64,000 nucleotides of DNA from Lentisphaerae bacterium GWF2_49_21 (GTDB taxonomy: Bacteria > Verrucomicrobiota > Lentisphaeria > Victivallales > GWF2-50-93), in the NCBI GenBank assembly GCA_001804805.1, contig MHBH01000069.1, forward strand, positions 1-64,000, written 5' to 3'. Below are positions 1 through 8,711 of this stretch, one piece after another. Each line of letters begins with the position of its first letter. Within the stretch, counting starts at the first letter, position 1. The notes below the pieces were generated by a model, which was not told the DNA's origin, searched no databases, and saw nothing but the letters and a program-made list of their open reading frames with translations. A program made the position numbers and the translations under genes.

Positions 1-1355
1 GCCGGTCCATCGTATGAGTAGCCCTGGCTCTCCCAGGAACCCGGTATTGAGATTATATCCCATGACTTGTCATCAAAGTCAGGCTTGTTCCAACCGAGCT
101 CCAGTCCGTATCCCAGGCTGTCCCTTTTGCTTTCCTCGGTATCTTTTTTAAAGACTGACTTTGTTCCGTCGGGACGTTGATCATCCAACTTGAATTTCCA
201 TAGACCTGCGAGAGATATCGGCTGTCCTTCCGCGGCCACCTGGAAAGCGCCCGCCTGAAAGTCCGCGAAAAGGATTTTACCGGGCTTTTGAAGCTCATGG
301 TTGCCATATCCCAGCACCAGCGCGTCCGCAAATGAAGGATCGCTTAATTCCTGGGGCGTGTTACCGTGTCCGGCATTTCTGGTAAATGCGGAAAACGGAA
401 GGATTACCTTTTTCCAGTCGCCCGCCTCCACAAAGACCCTGGCGCTGTAACTTGTTCCTCCTCCATTCTTCCAGCGGATCTTCCCCTGGTTCAGCTTTAC
501 CTGGATCTCCCCGTTAATCGCACTCTTATACCAGAATGAAACATAGTCGTATCCCTTTTTCTTCCAGTCAGACCCCTTCTCTCCGTTCTTCAGGTAGTAA
601 TCGACATATTCCTGCGAGTTGGGATACCAGACATCCATTACAACCGCGTCGCCGCCCTTGTATGCGCCGCGCTCAACTCCCATCTTAGGCCTGGTATCGC
701 TCGTGCCCTCGTCCCTCCAGCCGTATTCCCAGCGCTTGTCCTCCAGAAGCCCATCCTTCAGATCCTGGGTAAGCGACAGCTTCATCGGTTCAGTCATCAT
801 GCCCCCTGACTTAACGGCGCCGAAAGGGGCAAACCGCTGAATCGAAAAGCTGCCGTCATTCAATCCGCCCTCCTTATACCAGTCGGCGATGCAGACCGCA
901 ATTGAGTTTTCGGATCCGAACTTGATCTTTTCCCTCGGCACCTTAAAGACAAAATGCGGACCGAACCCTTTGACCTCGGCAACTTTCTCGCCGTTGAAAT
1001 AAACTTCGCCGCGGTCATCGGGACGGCCAAGGTTGAACAGCAGCGCGTCATCCTTCCAATCCGCAGGAATCAGCACTTTCTGGCGGTACCAGGCGACACC
1101 GTCATAATTGTAGCCCTGGGTTTCCCAGGATGAGCCAACTTTTATGGTCTTCCAGCCCGAGTCATCATAATCAGCTTTTTCCCAGCCCTCCTTCAGGCCG
1201 GTTCCGTCTTTCTCCTTGTTGTCAACCTGGAACAACCAGGCCCCGTCAAGACTGATGGAATCGCCATTTGCGGTGAAAGGTTTAAGCTCCGAAGCTCCTG
1301 CGAAATCCGCAAGCAGCAACAGTGTCGCCACCAGTATCAGATTGACTTTTCTCAT
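1..1355 (-). CDS. Secreted glycoside-hydrolase-like protein, paralogue of the next gene (3' end outside window)
   Basis: The reading frame is open from an ATG at 1355 (GGAGG Shine-Dalgarno 4 nt upstream) to the window edge, so only the N-terminal ~450 residues are seen. It opens with a signal peptide (MRKVNLILVATLLLLADFAG). A GH2-type sugar-binding jelly roll follows (about residues 30-150, with motifs such as SLDGAWLF and WYRQKVLIP), then a CBM11/CIA30-like beta-sandwich (about 185-375), then the start of a second jelly roll (SLAGLWKF onward). The domain order matches the gene at 1395-5555, so the two are tandem paralogues in one operon behind the GntR regulator. The role is inferred to be binding or cleavage of a polysaccharide outside the cytoplasm. 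Any catalytic domain would lie beyond the window, so activity cannot be judged. Confidence 0.8.
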   Translation of the reverse strand, partial: MRKVNLILVATLLLLADFAGASELKPFTANGDSISLDGAWLFQVDNKEKDGTGLKEGWEKADYDDSGWKTIKVGSSWETQGYNYDGVAWYRQKVLIPADWKDDALLFNLGRPDDRGEVYFNGEKVAEVKGFGPHFVFKVPREKIKFGSENSIAVCIADWYKEGGLNDGSFSIQRFAPFGAVKSGGMMTEPMKLSLTQDLKDGLLEDKRWEYGWRDEGTSDTRPKMGVERGAYKGGDAVVMDVWYPNSQEYVDYYLKNGEKGSDWKKKGYDYVSFWYKSAINGEIQVKLNQGKIRWKNGGGTSYSARVFVEAGDWKKVILPFSAFTRNAGHGNTPQELSDPSFADALVLGYGNHELQKPGKILFADFQAGAFQVAAEGQPISLAGLWKFKLDDQRPDGTKSVFKKDTEESKRDSLGYGLELGWNKPDFDDKSWDIISIPGSWESQGYSYDGP

Positions 1356-1394
1356 TATTCCTCCTGTTTATAAATTTCCAGCACCGCTGAAAAT

Positions 1395-4300
1395 TCATTT
1401 GACTAGATAGCTGTCCAGCTCCATCGGGCCGGCATCGACATCAAATACCAGGCTGCCGTCCTTCAACTGCGCCTGCATTGGCTTGCCACTCACAAGATCG
1501 GTCACCGTCTCCGCCCCTTTCCAATCCCCCGGGATGGAAACTGCGAACTTCGCAGGCCTGTATCCCTTGTATACGACACCGACATATGTTCCGTTCCTCG
1601 ATGGATAAGTCCTGACTTTCACGTCAGGATTTTCATTTTTCACAACGGTTCCTTTTGTCGCCGGGAGCGCCAGGAAAGCCTGTGCAAACCTGCGGTGCGC
1701 ATCAATGAATCCGCGTCCATAAGTATAGGTCGTGCATGTTATGACATCCGGATCTCCGTGGAAGCAGCACAGTACTTCCTCCGCCATCGAGAATGCCGGG
1801 CCTGCAGGCGTCATCTCGCACGACTCATGGTTGTGACCCTGCACATTCCATCTCTGCTTCTCCTCGTAGTTGTACATGTTGCACATCGCCAGTCCGTCGC
1901 CGGTCTGGAAATAATTAATGTAAGGATCATTGTCGGCAAGATATCTCCAGTGGATCGGCGCGAAGAAAACCATGCCCTTGACATTCCTGTACAGTTCCAT
2001 CTGCACCTTGTCGTGCTGGAGCGGCATCTTCTTAAGCATGTCGAGGTAGTCCGCATCCTTGTACTGCTTCCTGAGCTCGCTCCTCTTGCCATGGAATTCA
2101 GCTGACTTGTTGACGTCGTACATGTCGGTCCAGTCCTGTGGCTTGTTGGTGGCATTATTGCTCAGGCCAAGGTTCCAGCCGTCCTCGTCCCAGTTATAAT
2201 AGAAAAGCTTCAAATCAGGCCTTATGGCCTGGAGCTTCGCAATGATCTTCTTGTGGAACTCAAGTCTCTTCTTGTGCCACCAGTCCTGGTACCGCTTCGC
2301 GATCTCTCCCTTGGCGGCCCATTCGGAATATGGATTTGCCGGGCCTTTCTCCTTCTTCTTCTTTGCAGCAGGAGCCTTCTTCGCATCCTTGGCCTTGGCA
2401 TCGGCCTTTGCCTCAGGTTCCGGTTCATCCTTCTCAAAATCAGGAAGCTTGGTTCCAGTCTCCTTGCAGAACAGCTTGACATCCTCCTCTCCATAACTTA
2501 TGACCATGCGGTCGTTCCTCATGCGCCAGAGCATTCCGGAAATCTGCGGATTATCCTTTATCTTCTCGGTGACAAGCTCGTCGATGATAGTCGAAAATTC
2601 ATCCCATGTTGCAGGATTCAGCAGGTTTGCGCCCCAAGTCGCAAAACGCCCGACTCCGGACTTGTTGCCGTCCGGACCGATTGCGATCGCCTCCTTGGGG
2701 AGAGTGGAACTTCCGCCATATTCGACTCGTGGCATTATCTTTATTCCGACCTTCGCTGAAGCCGCCAGGAATTCATCCCAGGTCTTTGCGGTCTGGCCTT
2801 CAGGAAGTCCTATGAATGGAAACAGCGGATCCTCCTGCCTGAATCCAAGTTTCGTGGGCCAGAAGGCCATGCTGGCCCATTTCTGGATCACCGGGCTGAT
2901 CATATTAAGGCCTATGAATTTCGCATGTTTCATCACGTCTTCAGGGAAAGCTTCCGGCTGCCTCTCCCAGTCGGCCATAAGCACTCTCTGAGGCATGCCT
3001 TCGGGCAGATTTATCTTCGGGTAATATTTCTCTACGTCCTTTATCTCATATAGTTTCACCCTTGCAGCCGCAGGCCCGCTCTGATAATGAGGGACGTAAA
3101 TCCTTGATGGCGCCATCATGAAGAACCAGAAGCCGTGCTCCGTGGTTGTCTTTCGGTTTCCGAGATAGCCATAGTCCTTCTCGTCCGGGAAGACAAGATT
3201 GTCGTACCATTCGTATTTTCCGCTGAGAGGATAATTATCGATCGGATCATCAGGTCCGGCCCCGGTCTTGAATCCAGTGCCCTGGTAGTTCCTGCCGGCC
3301 TCGATGCTCATAGGAACATAACGGGTCTTGTCCTCGGGATACTCTATCCTTAGTATATACGCCCCGTGCGGAGTTATCTTCCCGCGCCCGACACGGTAAC
3401 CGAACCATTCGTTGTTGTCCGCCTGCCGGTATTTCCTGCCCTGGAACTCCTCGACCGTAACACCTTTCACCCACGTACAATATGCCTTGCGCCCGACCCA
3501 GCTCTCGCTGATCCCGCCTTCCTTGTAGGGATGCTCATCCTGCGATGGATCGACAGAGCAGTCGATCTCGTCGACCAGCTTCAGCTTCCCATATGGAGTA
3601 TCCTCAAATTTTTCCGCGAGCGCTGGAAGGGAAAGGTTGTCGCGGGATTCATAGCATAACTGCCGCCTGAGTCCGGCATCAGCAATCACAAGTCCATCCT
3701 TGCTGTCCCGGATCTGCACCGAGTAATCGAACTTCTCGGAATAGAAGAGCTGGCGCGATTCCTCCTTTGAAAGGCTGACGACTGCAGAAAGCATCCCGTC
3801 CTTCTCATTTCCAAGATCAATAGAACCTTCCTTGAGCTTCCTGTGGAAATAATCGATCAGCACATAGTCCACCTTCAGCTTCTTGTCGGCAGTCACCATG
3901 GAAGGAACTTTAAAGACAATGTCGTAAATCTGCCCAGGTTTTGTACCCATGTCGAACTTTTCCGGGACCGCAGGCGTTCCTGAAGAAGTTCCTGCATTGC
4001 AGACATAGACACCTGAGAAAACCGGTGCCATCTCGAAGAGGCCACCGTCAAATCCGCCGCCCTGCGCCTTATCGAAAATCCTGACCGCTATCGTATTCAG
4101 CGCCCCTGGCCTGACCATCTCAGCTGGAATTTGACCGCAGAGGACCTGTCCAATCTTCTCAGTCTTAGCTATAGGCGTTCCGTTAAAGAACAATTCACCA
4201 GTATCATCAGTCTTGCCCAGATTAATGTCGATCGGAAGCTTCTTCCATGATTCCGGGATGAAAACCTTTGCACGGTACCAGCCCACACCGTCATACTTGC

Positions 4301-5555
4301 TGAATTCCTTCTCCTTCTCCCAGTTGTCGCTCGCCCAGAGATGCACCCATGACGAATCGTTGAAATCCGGTTTCTCCCATCCTTCCTTCAATCCGACATC
4401 GTCCTCATCCTTGTTGAAAAGCCATACGCCTTCGAGGCTGATCCCGGAAGCCTCCGATGAACAGCTGTATGGGCCGACCGCGAAGTCCGCAAAAAGGATT
4501 TCACCGCCTTTCTTCAGCTCGTTGCCCCTGTATCCGATGTGGAAGGTGTTTAAGCCGGCAAGCGAATCCAATGTCTTGAAATCCTTCTTTATCCCGGTGC
4601 TGAACTGCGAGAACGGCACCACGACCTTGGTCCATTCGCCCGGCTTGACAAAAACCGTAGCATGATAGTTTGTGCCCTTGCTGGTCCAGCTCCAGTTGCC
4701 AAAGCTCAGTCCGACCTTTATCTCGCCTTCGGCCTCCTTGGACTTATAATAGAAGGAAAGATACCTGTAGTTGTTCTGCTTCCAGACATCGCCGTTGGCT
4801 GAGGCCGGAAGTTTATAATCGATGAATTCCATGCTTGAATTCGGATACCAGATCTCGACGCCCAGAGCGTTCTTCCCGTTGAACACGACCTTCTGCGCGC
4901 TGAGCTTCGGCCTCGTGTCGGCCGTCCCCTCGTCGCGGCAGCCGTACTTCCAGCTCTCCTTGTCGAAAAGTCTTGAAAGCGAAGCGTCGGAAGTCATGAA
5001 GTCCAGCTTCATCGGTTCTGACTGCTGCTGCGGGATCTGCCTGAATTCCCCGTAGCGTGCGATCTTCGCCTCGCCCTTGAATATTCCGCCGTCCATGTAG
5101 TTGTTGGAGACTTTGACGGCCAGCACGTTCTTCTCACCGGCCCTGACAAGTTCCTTGTCGATCTTGTACACCCTCTGTTCGTTGAAATGCTGGTTGGACG
5201 TTGCGCCGATCTTCTTTCCATTGAAATACGACTCGTCCGCATCGTCTATGCAGGGAAGCTTTATGAAGAGGTTATCGCCCTTCCAAGAAGTGGGAATATC
5301 GAACGACAGCCTGTACCAGGCATCCCCCATGTATGGCATGCCCAGCGAACTCCATGACGCCGGAACCTTGATCTCCTTCCATGAGCTGTCATTGAATTCA
5401 GGCGCAAACCATTTGTCGGCGACGCCCTTCTTGTCCTTGTCGAATGAGAACATCCACTTCCTGCCGGCAAGGAGATCGAGCGATGTCGCATCCTCGGCGG
5501 AAAGAGCACAGGAAATGACCAGCAGCAGGACCGACGAGAGAAAAACTTTTTTCAT
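1395..5555 (-). CDS. Large secreted glycoside-hydrolase-like protein, GH2-type jelly rolls plus putative TIM-barrel
   Basis: About 1387 residues. The ATG at 5555 is preferred over the in-frame ATG at 5561 because GAGG lies 6 nt upstream of it and it forms an ATGA overlap with the stop of the upstream regulator. A signal peptide (KKVFLSSVLLLVISCALS) is followed by a GH2-type jelly roll (about 30-165), a CBM11/CIA30-like domain (about 190-370) and a second GH2-like jelly roll (about 375-525). The C-terminal half (about 860-1330) looks like a divergent alpha-amylase/GH-like barrel (MADWERQPEAFPEDV, GMLWRMRND, FYYNWDEDGWNLG). I cannot name its GH family or catalytic pair. A Lys/Ala/Glu-rich low-complexity insert interrupts this half at about residues 1040-1075. 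The likely role is extracellular glycan breakdown under control of the coupled GntR regulator. Confidence 0.8.
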   Translation of the reverse strand: MKKVFLSSVLLLVISCALSAEDATSLDLLAGRKWMFSFDKDKKGVADKWFAPEFNDSSWKEIKVPASWSSLGMPYMGDAWYRLSFDIPTSWKGDNLFIKLPCIDDADESYFNGKKIGATSNQHFNEQRVYKIDKELVRAGEKNVLAVKVSNNYMDGGIFKGEAKIARYGEFRQIPQQQSEPMKLDFMTSDASLSRLFDKESWKYGCRDEGTADTRPKLSAQKVVFNGKNALGVEIWYPNSSMEFIDYKLPASANGDVWKQNNYRYLSFYYKSKEAEGEIKVGLSFGNWSWTSKGTNYHATVFVKPGEWTKVVVPFSQFSTGIKKDFKTLDSLAGLNTFHIGYRGNELKKGGEILFADFAVGPYSCSSEASGISLEGVWLFNKDEDDVGLKEGWEKPDFNDSSWVHLWASDNWEKEKEFSKYDGVGWYRAKVFIPESWKKLPIDINLGKTDDTGELFFNGTPIAKTEKIGQVLCGQIPAEMVRPGALNTIAVRIFDKAQGGGFDGGLFEMAPVFSGVYVCNAGTSSGTPAVPEKFDMGTKPGQIYDIVFKVPSMVTADKKLKVDYVLIDYFHRKLKEGSIDLGNEKDGMLSAVVSLSKEESRQLFYSEKFDYSVQIRDSKDGLVIADAGLRRQLCYESRDNLSLPALAEKFEDTPYGKLKLVDEIDCSVDPSQDEHPYKEGGISESWVGRKAYCTWVKGVTVEEFQGRKYRQADNNEWFGYRVGRGKITPHGAYILRIEYPEDKTRYVPMSIEAGRNYQGTGFKTGAGPDDPIDNYPLSGKYEWYDNLVFPDEKDYGYLGNRKTTTEHGFWFFMMAPSRIYVPHYQSGPAAARVKLYEIKDVEKYYPKINLPEGMPQRVLMADWERQPEAFPEDVMKHAKFIGLNMISPVIQKWASMAFWPTKLGFRQEDPLFPFIGLPEGQTAKTWDEFLAASAKVGIKIMPRVEYGGSSTLPKEAIAIGPDGNKSGVGRFATWGANLLNPATWDEFSTIIDELVTEKIKDNPQISGMLWRMRNDRMVISYGEEDVKLFCKETGTKLPDFEKDEPEPEAKADAKAKDAKKAPAAKKKKEKGPANPYSEWAAKGEIAKRYQDWWHKKRLEFHKKIIAKLQAIRPDLKLFYYNWDEDGWNLGLSNNATNKPQDWTDMYDVNKSAEFHGKRSELRKQYKDADYLDMLKKMPLQHDKVQMELYRNVKGMVFFAPIHWRYLADNDPYINYFQTGDGLAMCNMYNYEEKQRWNVQGHNHESCEMTPAGPAFSMAEEVLCCFHGDPDVITCTTYTYGRGFIDAHRRFAQAFLALPATKGTVVKNENPDVKVRTYPSRNGTYVGVVYKGYRPAKFAVSIPGDWKGAETVTDLVSGKPMQAQLKDGSLVFDVDAGPMELDSYLVK

Positions 5556-6712
5556 ATGCATCCTCTTGTTTTTACCAGTTCAGGTTCAATCTTGACGAGC
5601 TGCGCCTTTCCGGAACCCGATCTGTATTTTCTTGAATTAAGAAGCTCAAACATCCTTCTTCCTGTTTCAAAATTGCGTTTGTCGATCGTGACAAACGGCA
5701 CGGACTTCTCCCAGGCAAACTCCTCGCACTCATCGTAGAAATTGTCATATCCTGCCACAAGGACATCCTCCAGCGGATCAATCTTGAAAAGCCTGCATGC
5801 GGCCGCCACCGGATAATAGTCGCTGTCGGCTGTGACGATAATCGCATCAACCCTGTTCCTGCCGGTAAGATACTCGGCAAGATAGCCCGCATACTGTCTT
5901 GTCCTCTTGTCGAAAACCTCGCGGCTTCCCTTGACCCTGTCCTCAAGCCCCTTGACATGCACGGGGGGAAGAAGCGCCAGCTTCTTTTCGCGTATCGCCT
6001 TTTCAAAGCCCCTGTTCCTGTCCTTGAGCCAATAGGTGGACTCAGGAGCCGTCCATAGCCTCAAGATCCTCTTCGCGCCGGAATCAGCAAGATGCCTGGC
6101 GAGAAGATAACAACCTTTCTCCTGATCGGCGATCACCCTGTCGAAATATGAAAGGCTATCGCCTCCTCCGTTTACGACGACGGGAAGCCCTTGCGCTTCT
6201 GCAAACTTAAATCCATCTGAATAATTGGCATCATCTGATATGCTGTGCGACACAAGCACGCCAAACGGATTCATTTCAAAGACTTTCCTGTAGCTTCCGT
6301 CCTTGATGTTCTTTTCATTGAAGAACATTGTGTTCAGACCGTACGCCCTGCATGCGTTAATCACGCCGGCCTCAACAGCCCACATCAACCCGCTTTCTGC
6401 ATAGACGGCCGGATCATTGGAGAGCTTGCTTAGCATTATGCAGGTCTTGGCCAGGAAAGAGGTCTCGATGATTTTGTCCTCGAAGGTCGAGATCCTGCAG
6501 GTGTTGCGTACGCTCTTTATGAATCCATCCCTTTCGAGTTCGGCGAGAGCCGTCCGCACCGTCCCCCTGGAGACACCGTATATCTCGGCGATCTTGAATT
6601 CAGTCGGAAGCCTCTCACCGTTTTCGATCCGCTTCTTCTGGAGAAGGGATTTAAGCCCGCGCACGACCTTCATCTTCGGCGAATCGTATTCCATCGACAT
6701 CTGTTTTTTCAT
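5552..6712 (-). CDS. GntR-family transcriptional regulator with LacI-type sugar-binding sensor domain
   Basis: An N-terminal GntR winged helix (LPTEFKIAEIYGVSRGTVRTA, read as LPTEF...RGTVRTALAELERDGF) is followed by a periplasmic-binding-protein-like effector domain (motifs PVVVNGGGDSL, VDAIIVTADSDY, VLVAGYDNF). This is the AraR-type architecture common in carbohydrate regulators. The longest frame begins at 6757, but a consensus promoter places the transcript start near 6740, so that ATG would be untranscribed. I chose the ATG at 6712; 6724 is the alternative. The stop overlaps the start of the downstream glycosidase-like gene (ATGA), implying translational coupling and local control of that operon. 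The ligand is presumably a released sugar and is unknown. Confidence 0.85.
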   Translation of the reverse strand: MKKQMSMEYDSPKMKVVRGLKSLLQKKRIENGERLPTEFKIAEIYGVSRGTVRTALAELERDGFIKSVRNTCRISTFEDKIIETSFLAKTCIMLSKLSNDPAVYAESGLMWAVEAGVINACRAYGLNTMFFNEKNIKDGSYRKVFEMNPFGVLVSHSISDDANYSDGFKFAEAQGLPVVVNGGGDSLSYFDRVIADQEKGCYLLARHLADSGAKRILRLWTAPESTYWLKDRNRGFEKAIREKKLALLPPVHVKGLEDRVKGSREVFDKRTRQYAGYLAEYLTGRNRVDAIIVTADSDYYPVAAACRLFKIDPLEDVLVAGYDNFYDECEEFAWEKSVPFVTIDKRNFETGRRMFELLNSRKYRSGSGKAQLVKIEPELVKTRGCI

Positions 6713-6746
6713 GTGAAACCCCATATGGCCTTGAACATCCCGCGCT

Positions 6747-6775
6747 ATATTATACAATTATTATACAATTGTCAA
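6747..6775 (-). promoter_or_regulatory. Sigma-70-type promoter with overlapping ATTGTATAAT direct repeats
   Basis: On the minus strand TTGACA (6770-6775) is separated by 17 nt from TAATAT (6747-6752), or by 15 nt from TATAAT (6749-6754). The spacer and -10 region hold two copies of ATTGTATAAT, 11 bp apart. This is probably the promoter of the GntR-glycosidase operon. The repeats are a plausible site for autoregulation, but binding is inferred. Confidence 0.7.
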
Positions 6776-6933
6776 GTGCATATATTTGCAAATTGCAAAA
6801 ATATACCAATTGACTATTTATTGTCCATATGCCTCCCTGTTGCATTTTCAGCGTTCACGGGTTAATTTTAGGAGTTGTCTTTTAATAGACAGGTCTTGAA
6901 AATCGGAAATCATCAATCATAAACGGAAATATC

Positions 6934-7770
6934 ATGATTATCATCGAACCCCACATCCATATGTATTCCAGGACTACCGACGACTACCAGCGCATGTACG
7001 ACGCAGGCATCCGCGCCTGTCTGGAACCTTCGTTCTGGCTCGGCACCAACCGCAGATACGCCGGAACTTTCTTCGACTACTTCAGCCTGATACTTGATTT
7101 CGAGACCGTACGCGCAAAGAGATTCGGCATCGACCATTTCGCAGCGGTCTCCGTGAATCCCAAGGAGGCGGAGAACACTACACTCGCCTTCGAGGTCATT
7201 GCCGGAATGGATGAATACCTCGATCATCCGCGTTGTGTCGCAATGGGGGAGATAGGATTCAACAACATCAACAAGAAGGAAGAGGAAGTCTTCGCAAAAC
7301 AGCTCAGTATCGCACACAAAAGGAATATGCCCGTCATAATCCATCTCGCACATTTCGAGAAGGTGAAGGCCATCAAGTGGACAATAGACGTAATCAAAAA
7401 CGAGAAGATTCCTGAAATACTCGTTGAAATTGACCATAATACCGAGGATTCGATGCCCTTCGCCAGGGAGACAGGATGCTACACGGGCATGACGGTCTAT
7501 CCGATCTCCAAGCTCACTCCTGAAAGGGTATCAGGACTGGTAAGGCAGTTCGGAAGCGAACGTATGATAATCAACAGTTCCGCCGACTGGGGCATATCCG
7601 ATCCGCTGAGCCTGGTCAAGGTCTGCGACTTCATGAAGAAGGACGGACATCCTGAAAAGACTATTTCCTCAATCCTCTTCGACAATCCAAACAGGTTCTA
7701 TTCGCAGTCGCCGAAATGGAAGCCTGATTTCAGCCTGAAACCAATTGATCCGCATCAGTTCCAGAGATGA
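6934..7770 (+). CDS. TatD-like metal-dependent hydrolase
   Basis: A 278-residue protein with the amidohydrolase/TatD pattern: an N-terminal HIH metal motif (residues 7-9), a glutamate in MGEIGF (near 104), a histidine in PVIIHLAHF (near 137), EIDHN (near 165) and a late aspartate in NSSADWG (near 214). TatD proteins are cytosolic metal-dependent nucleases or phosphoesterases. This one diverges from canonical TatD around the N-terminus (TTDDYQRMYDAGIR, EPSFWLG) and looks more like the TatD-family hydrolases found in ebo-type clusters, although no other ebo gene is nearby. The substrate is unknown. The stop codon lies inside a perfect hairpin. It is monocistronic by spacing, divergent from the GntR regulator. 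Confidence 0.75.
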   Translation: MIIIEPHIHMYSRTTDDYQRMYDAGIRACLEPSFWLGTNRRYAGTFFDYFSLILDFETVRAKRFGIDHFAAVSVNPKEAENTTLAFEVIAGMDEYLDHPRCVAMGEIGFNNINKKEEEVFAKQLSIAHKRNMPVIIHLAHFEKVKAIKWTIDVIKNEKIPEILVEIDHNTEDSMPFARETGCYTGMTVYPISKLTPERVSGLVRQFGSERMIINSSADWGISDPLSLVKVCDFMKKDGHPEKTISSILFDNPNRFYSQSPKWKPDFSLKPIDPHQFQR

Positions 7771-7798
7771 ATTTTGCAGCTTGCGCTGCAAAATTCAT
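7767..7798 (+). terminator. Terminator-like hairpin overlapping the TatD-like stop codon
   Basis: A perfect 14-bp stem (7767-7780 with 7785-7798) and a 4-nt loop. The TGA stop of the hydrolase gene lies in the left arm. There is no T-run, so this could be a weak terminator or an mRNA-stabilising hairpin. Confidence 0.5.
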
Positions 7799-7877
7799 GA
7801 AATATTTCAGACATTTCTTGAATTGAGATTTTCACTTCGAGCTTGTTTCGGATTTCGAGTTTCGTGCTTCGAATTTA

Positions 7878-8573
7878 ATGCGCCACAATTATATGCAAAA
7901 AACAAATATGCCGGATAGTATCATGAGGACAAGAAAAAAAAGACTTGCCGCATTTGAAAGGATCGACATCTATCCTGTCATCTCCTCGGAATTCTGCGGG
8001 GGGAGAAGTCCGACATATGTCCTCGGACAAATCGCCGAAGGCGGCGCCAGGATCGTACAGCTCCGCGAAAAGAATAAAACCAGCAACGAGATCCTCAGGA
8101 TCGCATGCGAATTTCGCAGGATCTGCGGCGAGCATGGCATGCTCCTAATCATGAACGACCATGTCGACATCGCCCTTGAGAGCGGTGCGGACGGCGTACA
8201 TCTCGGGCAGGACGACATGCCATTGAAGGAAGCGCGTAAGGTTGCGCCGGAACTCCTTCTGGGCTGCTCCACGCATTCCAGGGAGGAGGCCCTGAAGGCG
8301 CAGGACGAAGGAGCCGACTACATAAACCTGGGCCCCATTTTCGCCACACAGACAAAAAAAACAGGTTATCAGCCTCTAGGAACGGAAATACTCAAGACTG
8401 TTCCGCCTCTTCTCCACATCCCGTTCACTGTAATGGGCGGCATCAAGGAGAGGCACATCACCGGACTTGCAGCCATGGGAGCTACCAGGATCGCCATGGT
8501 CACCGAGATTACAACTGCGGAAAATATATCCATGAAAGTCCGGACTCTCATAGGCTTGTTTGGAAAACAATAG
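7878..8573 (+). CDS. thiE: Thiamine-phosphate synthase
   Basis: ThiE condenses the pyrimidine (HMP-PP) and thiazole phosphate moieties to thiamine monophosphate in the cytosol. The 231-residue protein shows the family signature throughout: VQLREK (60-65), IMNDHVDIALESGADGVHLG (91-110), GCSTHSREEA (129-138), YINLGPIFATQTK (148-160) and VMGGI near 194. The first ~20 residues precede the conserved fold, and ATGs at 7908 and 7923 are alternative starts. None has a strong Shine-Dalgarno sequence. No other thiamine gene and no recognisable TPP riboswitch is adjacent, so this is an isolated thiE. Confidence 0.93.
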   Translation: MRHNYMQKTNMPDSIMRTRKKRLAAFERIDIYPVISSEFCGGRSPTYVLGQIAEGGARIVQLREKNKTSNEILRIACEFRRICGEHGMLLIMNDHVDIALESGADGVHLGQDDMPLKEARKVAPELLLGCSTHSREEALKAQDEGADYINLGPIFATQTKKTGYQPLGTEILKTVPPLLHIPFTVMGGIKERHITGLAAMGATRIAMVTEITTAENISMKVRTLIGLFGKQ

Positions 8574-8711
8574 ATTTTATTACTACAACTTGATTTCGTA
8601 TTTTCATCAAATAGATTATGTGGCACATTTCATGCTTTAAGTCTTTGTGGGTGACTCTATTTAATCACAATGGACAACGTCAGTTAATATTTACCAACGG
8701 AGACGTTTATA

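Noticed and set aside
7771-7877. TPP riboswitch upstream of thiE
   Set aside because: None of the conserved TPP-riboswitch elements (CUGAGA, ACCUGAUC, GGUAAUGC) is present in the leader.
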